Of a stretch of 41,923 bases of DNA, positions 14,058 to 22,236 are shown piece after piece (positions within the stretch are counted from its first letter, which is position 1; each line of letters opens with the position of its first letter). The stretch lies in IMG/VR virus record IMGVR_UViG_3300017963_000421, positions 1-41,923 of that record. One strand, 5' to 3'. The position numbers were made by a program, and so were the translations under genes. Below the pieces are notes generated by a model. That model did not search any database and was not told where the DNA came from. It saw only the letters and a program-made list of their open reading frames with translations. Origin of the DNA: a virus.

Positions 14058-16559
14058 GTGGCTTGGATTACCTTTTTGAACGGGGTTTATGACACGCCCG
14101 ACGGGGCAAAAGTCGCCGAGCTTGACGCCGGCGGCTTCCTCGACTACGTGGGCGACGCGGAGAAGTGGCCGTCGGTAGCTTGCTCGAGCAAACGCGAAAA
14201 GCTCAATGGTTTGGGCTTCGTTTGCGGGCGGTACAAGCCGAGCGCGAAATCGAAGCACAATTCGGAACTCGCGCCAGATTCCGCCACCGATGTTTTTGTC
14301 TATGACATCGATTCGATGACGCGGGCGGAAGTTCGGGCGGCCGCGGTGCGCTGGCGTGAGTATGACTGCGCCGTCTATTCGACTTGGAAGCACACCGAGA
14401 AGGCGCCCCGCTTGCGCTTGCTCGTGCGCTTGTCCAAAGCGGTGCCGAATGTCAGTGATTTGCCTTTCAAGTCGTTGTATGCGGCGGGCGCTCGCTTGCT
14501 TGGCGTTTCTCACGACCCGGTCACTCTAAAGGTCGCGAACTTTTTTCTTGGCCCGCAACACATGCCGGACACGAAAGACCAAGTCGAGCGCCTGCGCTTT
14601 CGGGGCAAGGCTCTTGACGTGGGCGAGCTCGCGAAGATGCCCTACGAGTCGCCGGCGGCCTTGGTGCCGTCAAGGGGGGCGATGGCGCTCTCGGATAGGC
14701 CCGACCGAAAAGAAGTCAAGGCGTTCGCCGAGTGGCTGCTCAAGCGGAAGAATCGGGCGCAGCGCACCGCCGGCGAAGCTTTGAAGGCGGCCGTGAAGGG
14801 CGACGCCTACGGCTCACGCGGAGTCTTGCACGACATCCGGGTCAAGCTCGCCTTCGAGTGCGTCCGGAAATGGCGGGAGATTGACGCGGAGTGGTTCGCC
14901 GAGCAGCACTTGCGGGTCTCGTGGGCGGCCACGGAGCCGGGCGAGTCCAAGTGGGAGTATCGGCTCGGCGATTGGGTCAAGTGCGTCGATTCCGCTCGAG
15001 CGAAGCTGCTCAAAATGGACGCGGAGCGGGAGCGAGTCCGCCCGAGCGCCGCGGCTCCGTTGAATGAAGACCAAATCGCGAACGTCGAAGGCCTACGCGG
15101 GGCGCTCGTGGCGTCTTATGGTTCGTCCTATTACGTCTATTCCCCTTACAAGGCCGCCTATCAGGGGCCCTTCAAGGCGGCGCAAGTGCCGATCGCGTTT
15201 CGCGAGTGTTTGGGGGCAATGCCCGGCGTTTCCGAGCTCGACTTTCGAAACGTCAATGGCCCGCCCGGCTTGAAGTCGGCGGGAAAGTTGAATCACGAGT
15301 ATGGGTGCACGGTCGGCGCCGTCCAGTACTACGCGCGGTGCAATGGCGTGGCCTACGACGGGAAAGAGAACGCTATCCGGCTGCAGGCTTACAAGTGGAT
15401 TGAATGGGAACCCCGCTTCTCGGCGTGTTGCGATGAGCTCTTGCGGGCGATTGGCGGGAGCAAATACGACCTTTTGGAGTCCTACTTGTACAAGTTTCGG
15501 GACCTTGACCAGCCCTTGCCCGCCTTGACCCTGGTAGGCACGCAAGGGGTTTGGAAGTCCCAGATCGCCCAAGCCCTTTCCCGCTTTTGGGGGCATCGCG
15601 ACGCGCCGACACCGTGCCGCCCCGAAAAAGTTCTCTTCAAGTTCGCCGCTCCCCTGCTTCAAAACCCCGTCATATGGTCCGATGAGAAACTCGCTTCCGA
15701 CAGGGGCGAACACGGGATTCCGGAGCGCTACCGCGAGTCGATTTCCGAGCGCGTACATATGGTCGAAATGAAAGGCGTTGACCCCTTGACGCTGTTCTCT
15801 TGCACTCGTCACGTAATAAGCGTCAATGAAGAGGAGAAGGTGTTTTCCGCGGAAGTTGACGCGTCTTCGGTCGAAGCCACAATGATTCGGTTTTTGGTGC
15901 TGCGCATCCGGAAGCGTGTGATTGAACGCTTTGAGGAGAAGTGGGCGGGGACTGAGGAGCTCGAGCGGCTCCGCGAAGGCGCGGGCTTGCTCGAGCACGT
16001 GCGCTGGATTGAAGAGAACACCACGCACGAGAGTCAAGGCCGGTTTTGGGTCAACACCGCGAGCGACCTCGACATGGTTTGGCGGGCTCGCTTCGCCGAT
16101 GAGACCTTGAACTACTGCCTAATGATTGCCCTCGATTGCCTCATGGAAGAATGCAATCACTCCGTGCCCGGGCAAATCGACCGCTTGCCCCTGGTTTGCG
16201 ACTCCGAAGGCCAGCTTCGCATCTCGCCCGACCGAATCAACGCCGCTTGGGGCGAGTCCAATGTCGTGGCGGGCTCCCGAGTCAAAAAACCGGCTCCGAC
16301 TACGATCGGACGCTACTTGACGAAGGCGGGTTTTAAGCTGGATTCGGAAGAAAGAGCGAGTAAAACAAAGTTAAAAGCTTGGAAGATTGACCACGTTACA
16401 TTAAAGCGATTTATCGAAAATACCGATCGCTACACGTGGGAAGACTTAAAAGAAGCCGTTAAAAAAGTCTTTAAAGTTTCGGTAGCCGATACAAGTGGGC
16501 CGTTTGGCCGTTCGCGGGCCGTTACTTTTTCGGCGAACGGCCGTGAAGCAAGTGACTAA
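14058..16559 (+). CDS. Primase-helicase: AEP primase plus SF3-like helicase
   Basis: 833 residues from the GTG at 14058 (GGGGGCGG upstream); the frame is open to 13938, but that part lies over the regulator gene. VFVYDIDSM (D83, D85) followed by APRLRLLVRLS (about 107-118) and FFLGPQHMPD fits the archaeo-eukaryotic primase catalytic core. LVGTQGVWKSQIAQ (Walker A, K500) and NPVIWSDEK (Walker B, D542/E543) fit the VirE/D5-like SF3 helicase ATPase. It should prime and unwind at the origin, with the family A polymerase extending. The 3' end already contains four of the heptamers that fill the next intergenic region. Confidence 0.85.
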   Translation: MAWITFLNGVYDTPDGAKVAELDAGGFLDYVGDAEKWPSVACSSKREKLNGLGFVCGRYKPSAKSKHNSELAPDSATDVFVYDIDSMTRAEVRAAAVRWREYDCAVYSTWKHTEKAPRLRLLVRLSKAVPNVSDLPFKSLYAAGARLLGVSHDPVTLKVANFFLGPQHMPDTKDQVERLRFRGKALDVGELAKMPYESPAALVPSRGAMALSDRPDRKEVKAFAEWLLKRKNRAQRTAGEALKAAVKGDAYGSRGVLHDIRVKLAFECVRKWREIDAEWFAEQHLRVSWAATEPGESKWEYRLGDWVKCVDSARAKLLKMDAERERVRPSAAAPLNEDQIANVEGLRGALVASYGSSYYVYSPYKAAYQGPFKAAQVPIAFRECLGAMPGVSELDFRNVNGPPGLKSAGKLNHEYGCTVGAVQYYARCNGVAYDGKENAIRLQAYKWIEWEPRFSACCDELLRAIGGSKYDLLESYLYKFRDLDQPLPALTLVGTQGVWKSQIAQALSRFWGHRDAPTPCRPEKVLFKFAAPLLQNPVIWSDEKLASDRGEHGIPERYRESISERVHMVEMKGVDPLTLFSCTRHVISVNEEEKVFSAEVDASSVEATMIRFLVLRIRKRVIERFEEKWAGTEELERLREGAGLLEHVRWIEENTTHESQGRFWVNTASDLDMVWRARFADETLNYCLMIALDCLMEECNHSVPGQIDRLPLVCDSEGQLRISPDRINAAWGESNVVAGSRVKKPAPTTIGRYLTKAGFKLDSEERASKTKLKAWKIDHVTLKRFIENTDRYTWEDLKEAVKKVFKVSVADTSGPFGRSRAVTFSANGREASD

Positions 16560-16785
16560 AATGACGCGTCTTTTTTGCCGAAAAGGCCGTTTGGCCGTTC
16601 ATTTACGCTATTTAGTAGGGCTGGGAAGTAGAATGTATGTAGTGGTAGGATATAGTAGGATATTTATATCGTGTTTTTTATGGCGAAATAGGGATTTAAA
16701 CGGCCCGAACGGCCCGACGGGCCGTAAGTGCGCGGAACTACTAAACTTGTTTAGGGCCGTTCATTTTTTCGCTAAACGGCCGTTT
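16498..16785. repeat. Cluster of GGCCGTT/AACGGCC heptamers (iteron-like)
   Basis: GGCCGTT at 16498, 16506, 16517, 16585, 16593 and 16755; AACGGCC at 16536, 16699 and 16708; the palindrome AAACGGCCGTTT at 16774-16785; a near copy GGCCGTA at 16720. The 16-mer GGCCGTTTGGCCGTTC occurs identically at 16498 and 16585. CGGCCCGACGGGCCG (16710-16724) forms a 7-bp inverted repeat round one base. Such density in both orientations looks like multiple binding sites for one protein. Confidence 0.8.
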
Positions 16786-16887
16786 TACAGGTATACACGT
16801 AAAATTCCAGGCGCGTTAAAAACGGCGATCTGAAAAGTAGGTGTTTGTGCGACATGTAGGAGCGAAAAACGGAGAAAGGGGCGCTTT
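16560..16887. other. Non-coding region, candidate replication origin
   Basis: This 328-bp gap follows the primase-helicase gene. It combines heptamer sites at its left and right parts with an AT-rich middle (about 16600-16700) that contains the direct repeat TAGTAGGATAT-like sequence (GGTAGGATATAGTAGGATAT). Iterons flanking an easily melted stretch beside the initiator/helicase gene is the common plan of small-replicon origins. The one long frame across it (16495-16833) has no ribosome site and unnatural composition, so I treat the region as non-coding. Confidence 0.5.
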
Positions 16888-17226
16888 ATGAGCGAAGAAC
16901 GAAAATTTAATGGGCCCGTGACGCGGAAGGAGCTCTCGCAGTTAAAGGCGGAAGTGGAGGACTTGACGAAAAGAGTGAATAGCACTCTTTGGCGATACCG
17001 AGAACGTCAAAACGAGTTTATGAACAGACATAAAAGATGTTACGCCGACTTGGAAGACGAACTCGTGACGCTGGCGAAGTCGGTGTCGGGAGTGATCGAG
17101 GCCTTCTTCGACAAGAGCAAGCCCGTCGATGGTATGGATCTACGGATTCCGGTGTCGATGTGGATGCCGCTGAAAGGGGTCAAGAAAAACTGTGATAGAA
17201 TAGTCGAGGAGAAAGAGAGACGATGA
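16888..17226 (+). CDS. Hypothetical coiled-coil protein upstream of packaging genes
   Basis: 112 residues; GGAGAAAGGGG precedes the ATG. A heptad-like helix spans residues 10-70 (KELSQLKAEVEDLTKRV onward), then PVSMWMPLKG and a charged end. It overlaps the next gene as ATGA, opening the rightward packaging operon. Function not recognised. Confidence 0.55.
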   Translation: MSEERKFNGPVTRKELSQLKAEVEDLTKRVNSTLWRYRERQNEFMNRHKRCYADLEDELVTLAKSVSGVIEAFFDKSKPVDGMDLRIPVSMWMPLKGVKKNCDRIVEEKERR

Positions 17227-17429
17227 CCAAGCGAACGATAAAACCAAAAGAAACGCTCTTTCAACGCCACAAGCGCGCGCAAGACGTCGCGGTCGGTATC
17301 GAAGCCGCGAAGCGCGCGGCGCTCCCGCTCCTGATAAAGAACACGCTGCGCAAGACTTTCTTGACCGGGATATTGACGGGAATGCTCCTCTTGCTCGTTG
17401 TCGAGTGGCTCGCGGAGTGGGTCCGATGA
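17223..17429 (+). CDS. Single-span membrane protein
   Basis: 68 residues. The first 40 are basic (KRTIKPKETLFQRHKRAQ), then one hydrophobic helix at about 46-66 (TFLTGILTGMLLLLVVEWLA). N-in/C-out topology is expected from the charge bias. Coupled by ATGA overlaps to its neighbours on both sides. Position just before the terminase genes; a lysis or membrane-associated role is possible, but nothing identifies it. Confidence 0.5.
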   Translation: MTKRTIKPKETLFQRHKRAQDVAVGIEAAKRAALPLLIKNTLRKTFLTGILTGMLLLLVVEWLAEWVR

Positions 17430-17980
17430 GAAGCGACGTTAAAATAAAGCCCTACTTTCGCAAGGCGAATGAGGGGCCGGAAGCGTGGGCGGCTTTCCTT
17501 ATTTACCGCAATTTGGGCTCTAATAGACAATACATGCAAGTTGCGCGCGAGGTTAACAAAACACCGCAACAGATCTCAAAGTGGGCGTTAAAGCACAATT
17601 GGAAGCAACGCGTTTTAATCTACGACCGCGAGAACGAAGCCGCCCAAAGGCGCGCGGAGCTCGAAGCGATCGAGAAGATGCGCAAGCGGCACATTGAGAC
17701 CGCCTTAAAGCTCCAAAAATTGGGCGAGACCGAGATCGAGAAACTGCTCGCGCATGCGGAAAAACAAGAGTCTTTAGCCATCGACCCCAAGCTCGCGCTC
17801 GAGTATCTCAAGCAGGGCGCCGAACAAGAACGCTTGAACCGAGGGCAACCCCGAGAGATTGTGGCCACGGTAGAAGAGACGCCGCCGGACATTAAAAATC
17901 TTGACGTGACCGAACTCGAAATGCTGCAGGTTATGTATAAGAAGCTCAAGAAAAAAGAGGGGAGCGAAAGTGACTTATGA
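17426..17980 (+). CDS. terS: Terminase small subunit-like DNA-binding protein
   Basis: 184 residues from the ATG at 17426 (ATGA overlap). Residues 30-60 (SNRQYMQVAREVNKTPQQISKWALKHNW) form a helix-turn-helix of the kind seen at the front of small terminases, followed by KQRVLIYDRE, long oligomerisation helices (65-135) and a C-terminal segment that could contact the ATPase. It lies one tiny gene upstream of the large subunit. It would recognise the packaging site; that site was not identified. Confidence 0.72.
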   Translation: MRSDVKIKPYFRKANEGPEAWAAFLIYRNLGSNRQYMQVAREVNKTPQQISKWALKHNWKQRVLIYDRENEAAQRRAELEAIEKMRKRHIETALKLQKLGETEIEKLLAHAEKQESLAIDPKLALEYLKQGAEQERLNRGQPREIVATVEETPPDIKNLDVTELEMLQVMYKKLKKKEGSESDL

Positions 17981-18056
17981 CATTATGATAGGCGGGATTG
18001 TGGCTTTGATCATTTTGGTTTACTGGCTCTTTTTCGATGACGATGACGCGTTATGA
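17970..18056 (+). CDS. 28-residue membrane peptide between terS and terL
   Basis: GTG start at 17970 with GAGGGGAGC six bases ahead. Residues 5-22 (IMIGGIVALIILVYWLFF) are one hydrophobic helix followed by DDDDAL. It overlaps the terS stop by 11 bp and its own TGA overlaps the terL ATG as ATGA, so it is held in a coupled string. Such tight fit makes a chance frame unlikely, though it might simply serve translational coupling to terL. Confidence 0.55.
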   Translation: MTYDIMIGGIVALIILVYWLFFDDDDAL

Positions 18057-19558
18057 GTGAACCTTTTATCAGTCAAGAGCAAGTGAGCGAGCTTCTTAGC
18101 ATGGCGAGTCTCGCCACTATCGAACACGAGCTCGCGAACCGAGGTTTGCGCCACTATATCAAGGCCGCATGGGATGAAGTCGAGCCGAGCAGCATTTACG
18201 TTTCAAACTGGCATATTGATGCGATTTGCGAGCATTTGGAAGCCGTGCTCGACGGCGAAATAAGGCGCCTTGTCATTAACGTTCCGCCCGGCACAATGAA
18301 ATCGTTGACGTGTTCGGTGTTCTTTCCTACGTGGGCGTGGACGCAGGAGCCACAAACGCGCTTTATTTACGCTTGCTACAATGACCAGCTTTCGCGAAGG
18401 GATAGTCGGAAATGCCGGCGTCTCATCGGGTCAGACTGGTATCAAGAGAGATGGGGCTACCGATACCGGATACTTGACACGAGGCGAGACAAGGCCGAAG
18501 ACTCATCGAGAATCTTTCACACGAACGAGGGCGGCTTCCGTCTCATCACTTCAATCAAGGGCGGGGTCACTGGCGAGCACGCCCATATCCAAGTGGTAGA
18601 CGACCCATTGAAGCCGCTCGAAGTCACGGGCTCGCTGGCTATATCAAAGACCGCACTCGAGCGCGTTTTGACTTGGTGGAATGACACAATGGCCACTCGT
18701 ATGGTGTCCGCGCAGCAATCCGCGCGAATCATCATTATGCAACGGCTTCACATGGGCGACCTCGCGGGCGAGATGCTGCGCGCGGGCGGTTATGAGCATC
18801 TTTGCTTACCAATGGAGTATGAGCCCAAGCGCAAGTGCATGACGTGCCTTGGCGAGCCGGACCCGAGAACGGAAGCGGGCGAACTGCTTGACCCCGTGCG
18901 CTATCCACGCGAAGCCGTTGACCAGTTGAAAGAGGAGCTCGGGCCAAGGGGCACGGCGGCGCAGTTGCAACAAGACCCGACACCGGCAAGCGGGAACCTT
19001 TTCAAGCGTGAGAAGTTCAAGCACTACACGAAGCGTCCGCCGTGCACGCAAATGATTCAATCTTGGGACTGTACTTTTAAAGACCTAGATACAAGCGACT
19101 TCGTCGTCGGGCAAGTATGGGGCATCTATGAGGGCGATTACTACTTTTTAGCGCAAACGCGCGGCCGTTTGAACGTTAGCGCAACGTGTCGCGCTATTGA
19201 GAAGATGACCAAGCGCTATCCGAAAGCGGTAAGCAAGCTCGTGGAAGACAAGGCGAACGGGCCCGCGGTCGTGGCGCTCCTAAAGAAGAAGATACCGGGG
19301 CTAAAGCTAGTGAACCCGCAAGGCGGGAAAGAGGCGCGGGCGAACGCTGTCGAGCCCTTGTTCGATGCCGGTAACGTGTATTTGCCCGACCCGAGCATCG
19401 CGCCATGGATTAAAGAGTATGAGGAAGAAATGGTCGCTTTCCCGTCCGGTCTCAACGATGACCAAGTCGACGCGACTACGCAGGCACTAAACGAACTCTA
19501 TAGAAAGAGCATTGACAGACTAAAAGCCGCGATGGCGGCCGCAAGGGGTGGAAGATGA
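18053..19558 (+). CDS. terL: Terminase large subunit
   Basis: 501 residues. ATPase: VPPGTMKS (77-84) is the Walker A and HIQVVDDP (178-185) the Walker B with the catalytic acid. Nuclease: SWDCTFKD (D339), VEDKANG and DDQVDATTQ near 470 provide the RNase H-fold metal ligands. Length is normal for the family. It translocates DNA into the prohead and cuts the concatemer. An insert with cysteines (KCMTCLGEPD, about 261-270) lies between the domains. Headful versus cos packaging cannot be decided from sequence alone. Confidence 0.95.
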   Translation: MSEPFISQEQVSELLSMASLATIEHELANRGLRHYIKAAWDEVEPSSIYVSNWHIDAICEHLEAVLDGEIRRLVINVPPGTMKSLTCSVFFPTWAWTQEPQTRFIYACYNDQLSRRDSRKCRRLIGSDWYQERWGYRYRILDTRRDKAEDSSRIFHTNEGGFRLITSIKGGVTGEHAHIQVVDDPLKPLEVTGSLAISKTALERVLTWWNDTMATRMVSAQQSARIIIMQRLHMGDLAGEMLRAGGYEHLCLPMEYEPKRKCMTCLGEPDPRTEAGELLDPVRYPREAVDQLKEELGPRGTAAQLQQDPTPASGNLFKREKFKHYTKRPPCTQMIQSWDCTFKDLDTSDFVVGQVWGIYEGDYYFLAQTRGRLNVSATCRAIEKMTKRYPKAVSKLVEDKANGPAVVALLKKKIPGLKLVNPQGGKEARANAVEPLFDAGNVYLPDPSIAPWIKEYEEEMVAFPSGLNDDQVDATTQALNELYRKSIDRLKAAMAAARGGR

Positions 19559-19770
19559 AATGTGAGAGATGCGAAGACGAGTTTTATATGCGCTTTTGTC
19601 CAGCGTGTCTTGAAGCCATAGAAGAAGAAGGTGAGAGCGCTTTAAGAGAAGATGTAGAGAGACTTGAAGCGCGCAGGGCTACGCTAGAGGAGCTAGTAAA
19701 ACTAGAAGTAGAAAGAGCGGAGTTAACGTCTAGAATTGCATTTTTAGAAGAGCTACTAAAAAGTGAGTAA
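19555..19770 (+). CDS. Small zinc-knuckle/coiled-coil protein
   Basis: 71 residues. MKCERCEDEF and RFCPACLEA give two CxxC pairs ten residues apart, then an unbroken acidic coiled coil to the end (ALREDVERLEARRATLEELV...). ATGA overlap with terL. Its base composition is noticeably more AT-rich than its neighbours. Function unknown; position suggests a link to packaging or head assembly. Confidence 0.6.
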   Translation: MKCERCEDEFYMRFCPACLEAIEEEGESALREDVERLEARRATLEELVKLEVERAELTSRIAFLEELLKSE

Positions 19771-19780
19771 GGGGCGGAAG

Positions 19781-20695
19781 ATGAAAAGAATCAAGTTCAA
19801 GAATTTTGCCGGCGTCCGAATCAAGGGCAAGGTGCCGATCGAGACGCCCGGGGCGCTTGCGTCTATAGGCCATCTAAACCGCGTCGAGTGGCTCACGGCG
19901 ACGGTAGAATCGGGCGGCGTGTTCGGCACCGTCCAAAACTACGACGGCACGGGCATGACCGCGGGCCTTCACCAAGCCGTTGCTTGTTACCCGAGAGCGA
20001 AGGGGCAGGGGCCTTTGTGGCGGCTCGTTGACACTTTCCCCGTAGGTGATGAGTTATTCGAGAAGCTAAAAGAAAGGGGCTTTTGGCTCGGGACGGCGGG
20101 CGAGTTAGTAGACCTCGAAACCGATCGCAGTGCAAGGCGAGCTCGCATTCGCCACGAGTTCACGGGCGCCCGCAATGGCGTCATGCCCCTTCGCGGGCCC
20201 GACCGAAAGCGCGCCGAAGAATGGGCTTGGCTCTTTCACGAGTGCTTTTCCAATCCGGCAACGTTCGAGATTCAAAAGCGAGCGGGCAAAAATTGGTGCC
20301 TTGATAGAGAGCGTCAACGCTTGCGCTTTTCTGTTCGCTGCAGCGATCAGTCTATTCGAGCCGCGGTCTATGGCGGCGCTTGGCTGCAACGTGCGGAAAT
20401 GATCGATCTCGGCATCGAAAAAGACCTCGCTCTCGCTGTTTACTGGTCTCACTCGGTCAACGCCCCGGGCGCCGCGTTTCGTCGCCTTTGCAAGGCGGTC
20501 GATGAAGCGGACCCGCTTGACAATCCGCGCGATTTCGCCAAAGCTCTAATAAGGAGACTCGGAAAAGCGCGTTATGGTCGATGGCACTACACAATCAAAA
20601 ATGGTAGGTATCAACGAACAAGGCGCGCGGCGCGGAAGCTTTGGCCCGCGGAGCTATTCAAAGGCAAGGGCGCGATAATGCCCTATCAATTTTAG
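19781..20695 (+). CDS. Lysozyme-like protein (possible peptidoglycan hydrolase)
   Basis: 304 residues from the ATG at 19781, behind AAGGGGCGG; a GTG at 19763 is the alternative. The segment RVEWLTATVESGG (E43) followed by NYDGTGMTAGLHQ (D55) has the glutamate, then YDG...GxxQ pattern of lysozyme-like folds. The rest, with several conserved-looking aromatic and basic residues, is not recognised. It lies between terminase and portal, so it could be a virion-associated muramidase or the true endolysin. The hydrolase at 1308-1838 is the competing candidate. Confidence 0.4.
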   Translation: MKRIKFKNFAGVRIKGKVPIETPGALASIGHLNRVEWLTATVESGGVFGTVQNYDGTGMTAGLHQAVACYPRAKGQGPLWRLVDTFPVGDELFEKLKERGFWLGTAGELVDLETDRSARRARIRHEFTGARNGVMPLRGPDRKRAEEWAWLFHECFSNPATFEIQKRAGKNWCLDRERQRLRFSVRCSDQSIRAAVYGGAWLQRAEMIDLGIEKDLALAVYWSHSVNAPGAAFRRLCKAVDEADPLDNPRDFAKALIRRLGKARYGRWHYTIKNGRYQRTRRAARKLWPAELFKGKGAIMPYQF

Positions 20696-20706
20696 GAGCA
20701 ACCACC

Positions 20707-22236
20707 ATGCCCGAACTAAACGAGAAAGTGCCGGTTTTCGGCGGCGTCACGCGAATGAAGAAGGCTATGAGCTTGCTTCGGACGGATGCTTGGCAAAACC
20801 CCTTCACCGGCTTCGGAACCGACCGCGACAAGGCGACCGCAACGACGTTCGCAGCCGACACGCGCCTATCGGATGACCAGCTTGAAGCGCTCTACAACGG
20901 TGAAGACATGGCCGCGACCATTGCCGACACCGTGCCCGATGAAATGCTGCGCCAAGGCTACAGCGTCAAAATCGATGTGTCTGACGAAAGCGACGACATC
21001 GACGAAGAAGCCGCGAGAGCGAACGAGACCGCGAACGCGGTCAAAGAAGCGGCCAAGGCGATGAACACGCAAGGGAAGTTTATCGAAGCGGAAACGTGGG
21101 CGCGTGTCTTCGGCGGTGCCGGCATCTATCTCGGATGTGATGACGGGGCGAGAGATAACGAGCTCGCCTTGCCTTTGGACGAAAAACGGATAACCACTTT
21201 CGACCACATGAACGTGCTTGACAAGCGCTATTTGGTGCCGCTCAAGTGGTACAGTGACCCGACCGCGCCCAAGTTCGGCTACCCCGCGACCTATCTCGTG
21301 ACGCCGGATGCGGTCCCGACCGCGGCGCTCGCCGAGTTCAATGCAAACGACATCGACAAGAAGAGGAGCGCTTTCACGGGCGCCGTAGAAGTGCACGAGT
21401 CTAGAATGGTAATCTTCGGCGGCGTGCGTACCACGACCCGAGAGCGACAGCGCAACAACGGGTGGCATCGAAGTCTTTTGCAACGGTGTCATACCGTCTT
21501 GCAACAGTTTGGAATAGGTTGGTCGGCGCTCACGCACATTTTGCAAGACGCAAACGTGGGCGTCTTTAAGATGGACGGCTTGATCGAGGCGCTCGCGCAA
21601 AGCGAGCTCGCCACTATCCAAACGCGGCTCGAGCTCGTTGACATGGCAAAGAGCAACGCGAGATCGGTTGTGATAGACCGCGAGACTGAAGAATACGCCC
21701 GCGAAAACTTCAATTGGTCGGGCATCGACAAGCCCTATATTATGCTTATGTTGCGTCTTTCGGCTTGCGCCCGCATACCGGTAACGATTTTGATGGGTCA
21801 GTCTCCCGCCGGTATGGATGCCACCGGCGATTCCGACATTCGATGGTTTTACGATACCATCCGAACCAAGCGTGAGAACGAACTCGATCCAAAGCTTCGC
21901 CGCGTTCATGAACTGATTATGCTTTCGAAAAGCGGGCCCACTAAAGGCAAGGTGCCTGATAGTTGGTCTCTTCAGTATCCGTCACTTTGGCAAATGACCC
22001 CGAAAGAGGAAGCCGAGATTCGCGAGCTACAGTCACGCACCGATAACGTCTACTTAACGAACGGGGTACTACTGCCCGAAGAAGTGGCGCTCTCTCGCTT
22101 CCGTCCGGACGGGTGGAGCGGCGAAACCACTATCGACACCGCGGCGCGCGTCCACATACTCGAGTCGGGCACCGAAGAAGCGCTCGAAGACGAGCCCGAC
22201 ATCGACACCGACACCGACACCGACGGCGGCGAATAA
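20707..22236 (+). CDS. Portal protein (DUF1073 family)
   Basis: 509 residues from the ATG at 20707 behind AGGAGCAACC. LRTDAWQNPFTGFGTDRD near the start, the 'YNGEDMAATIADTVPDEMLRQG' helix, WARVFGGAGIYLG, VHESRMVIFGG, and the crown/wing helices with ILMGQSPAGMDATGDSD are the DUF1073 portal pattern. The protein ends in an acidic DIDTDTDTDGGE tail from a short GACACC-type microsatellite. Twelve copies would form the DNA channel at one capsid vertex. Confidence 0.9.
   Translation: MPELNEKVPVFGGVTRMKKAMSLLRTDAWQNPFTGFGTDRDKATATTFAADTRLSDDQLEALYNGEDMAATIADTVPDEMLRQGYSVKIDVSDESDDIDEEAARANETANAVKEAAKAMNTQGKFIEAETWARVFGGAGIYLGCDDGARDNELALPLDEKRITTFDHMNVLDKRYLVPLKWYSDPTAPKFGYPATYLVTPDAVPTAALAEFNANDIDKKRSAFTGAVEVHESRMVIFGGVRTTTRERQRNNGWHRSLLQRCHTVLQQFGIGWSALTHILQDANVGVFKMDGLIEALAQSELATIQTRLELVDMAKSNARSVVIDRETEEYARENFNWSGIDKPYIMLMLRLSACARIPVTILMGQSPAGMDATGDSDIRWFYDTIRTKRENELDPKLRRVHELIMLSKSGPTKGKVPDSWSLQYPSLWQMTPKEEAEIRELQSRTDNVYLTNGVLLPEEVALSRFRPDGWSGETTIDTAARVHILESGTEEALEDEPDIDTDTDTDGGE

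Noticed and set aside
15093-16037. 314-codon leftward open frame
   Set aside because: Antisense to the primase-helicase with intact motifs on the other strand.
13410-16559. Lysogeny module
   Set aside because: No integrase, excisionase, CI/Cro pair or attachment site; the small regulator alone does not indicate a temperate phage.
16495-16833. 112-codon rightward open frame after the primase
   Set aside because: Runs through the heptamer repeats, overlaps the primase end, has no ribosome site and looks like translated repeat DNA.
20866-21909. 347-codon leftward open frame
   Set aside because: Antisense shadow of the portal gene, caused by codon bias.
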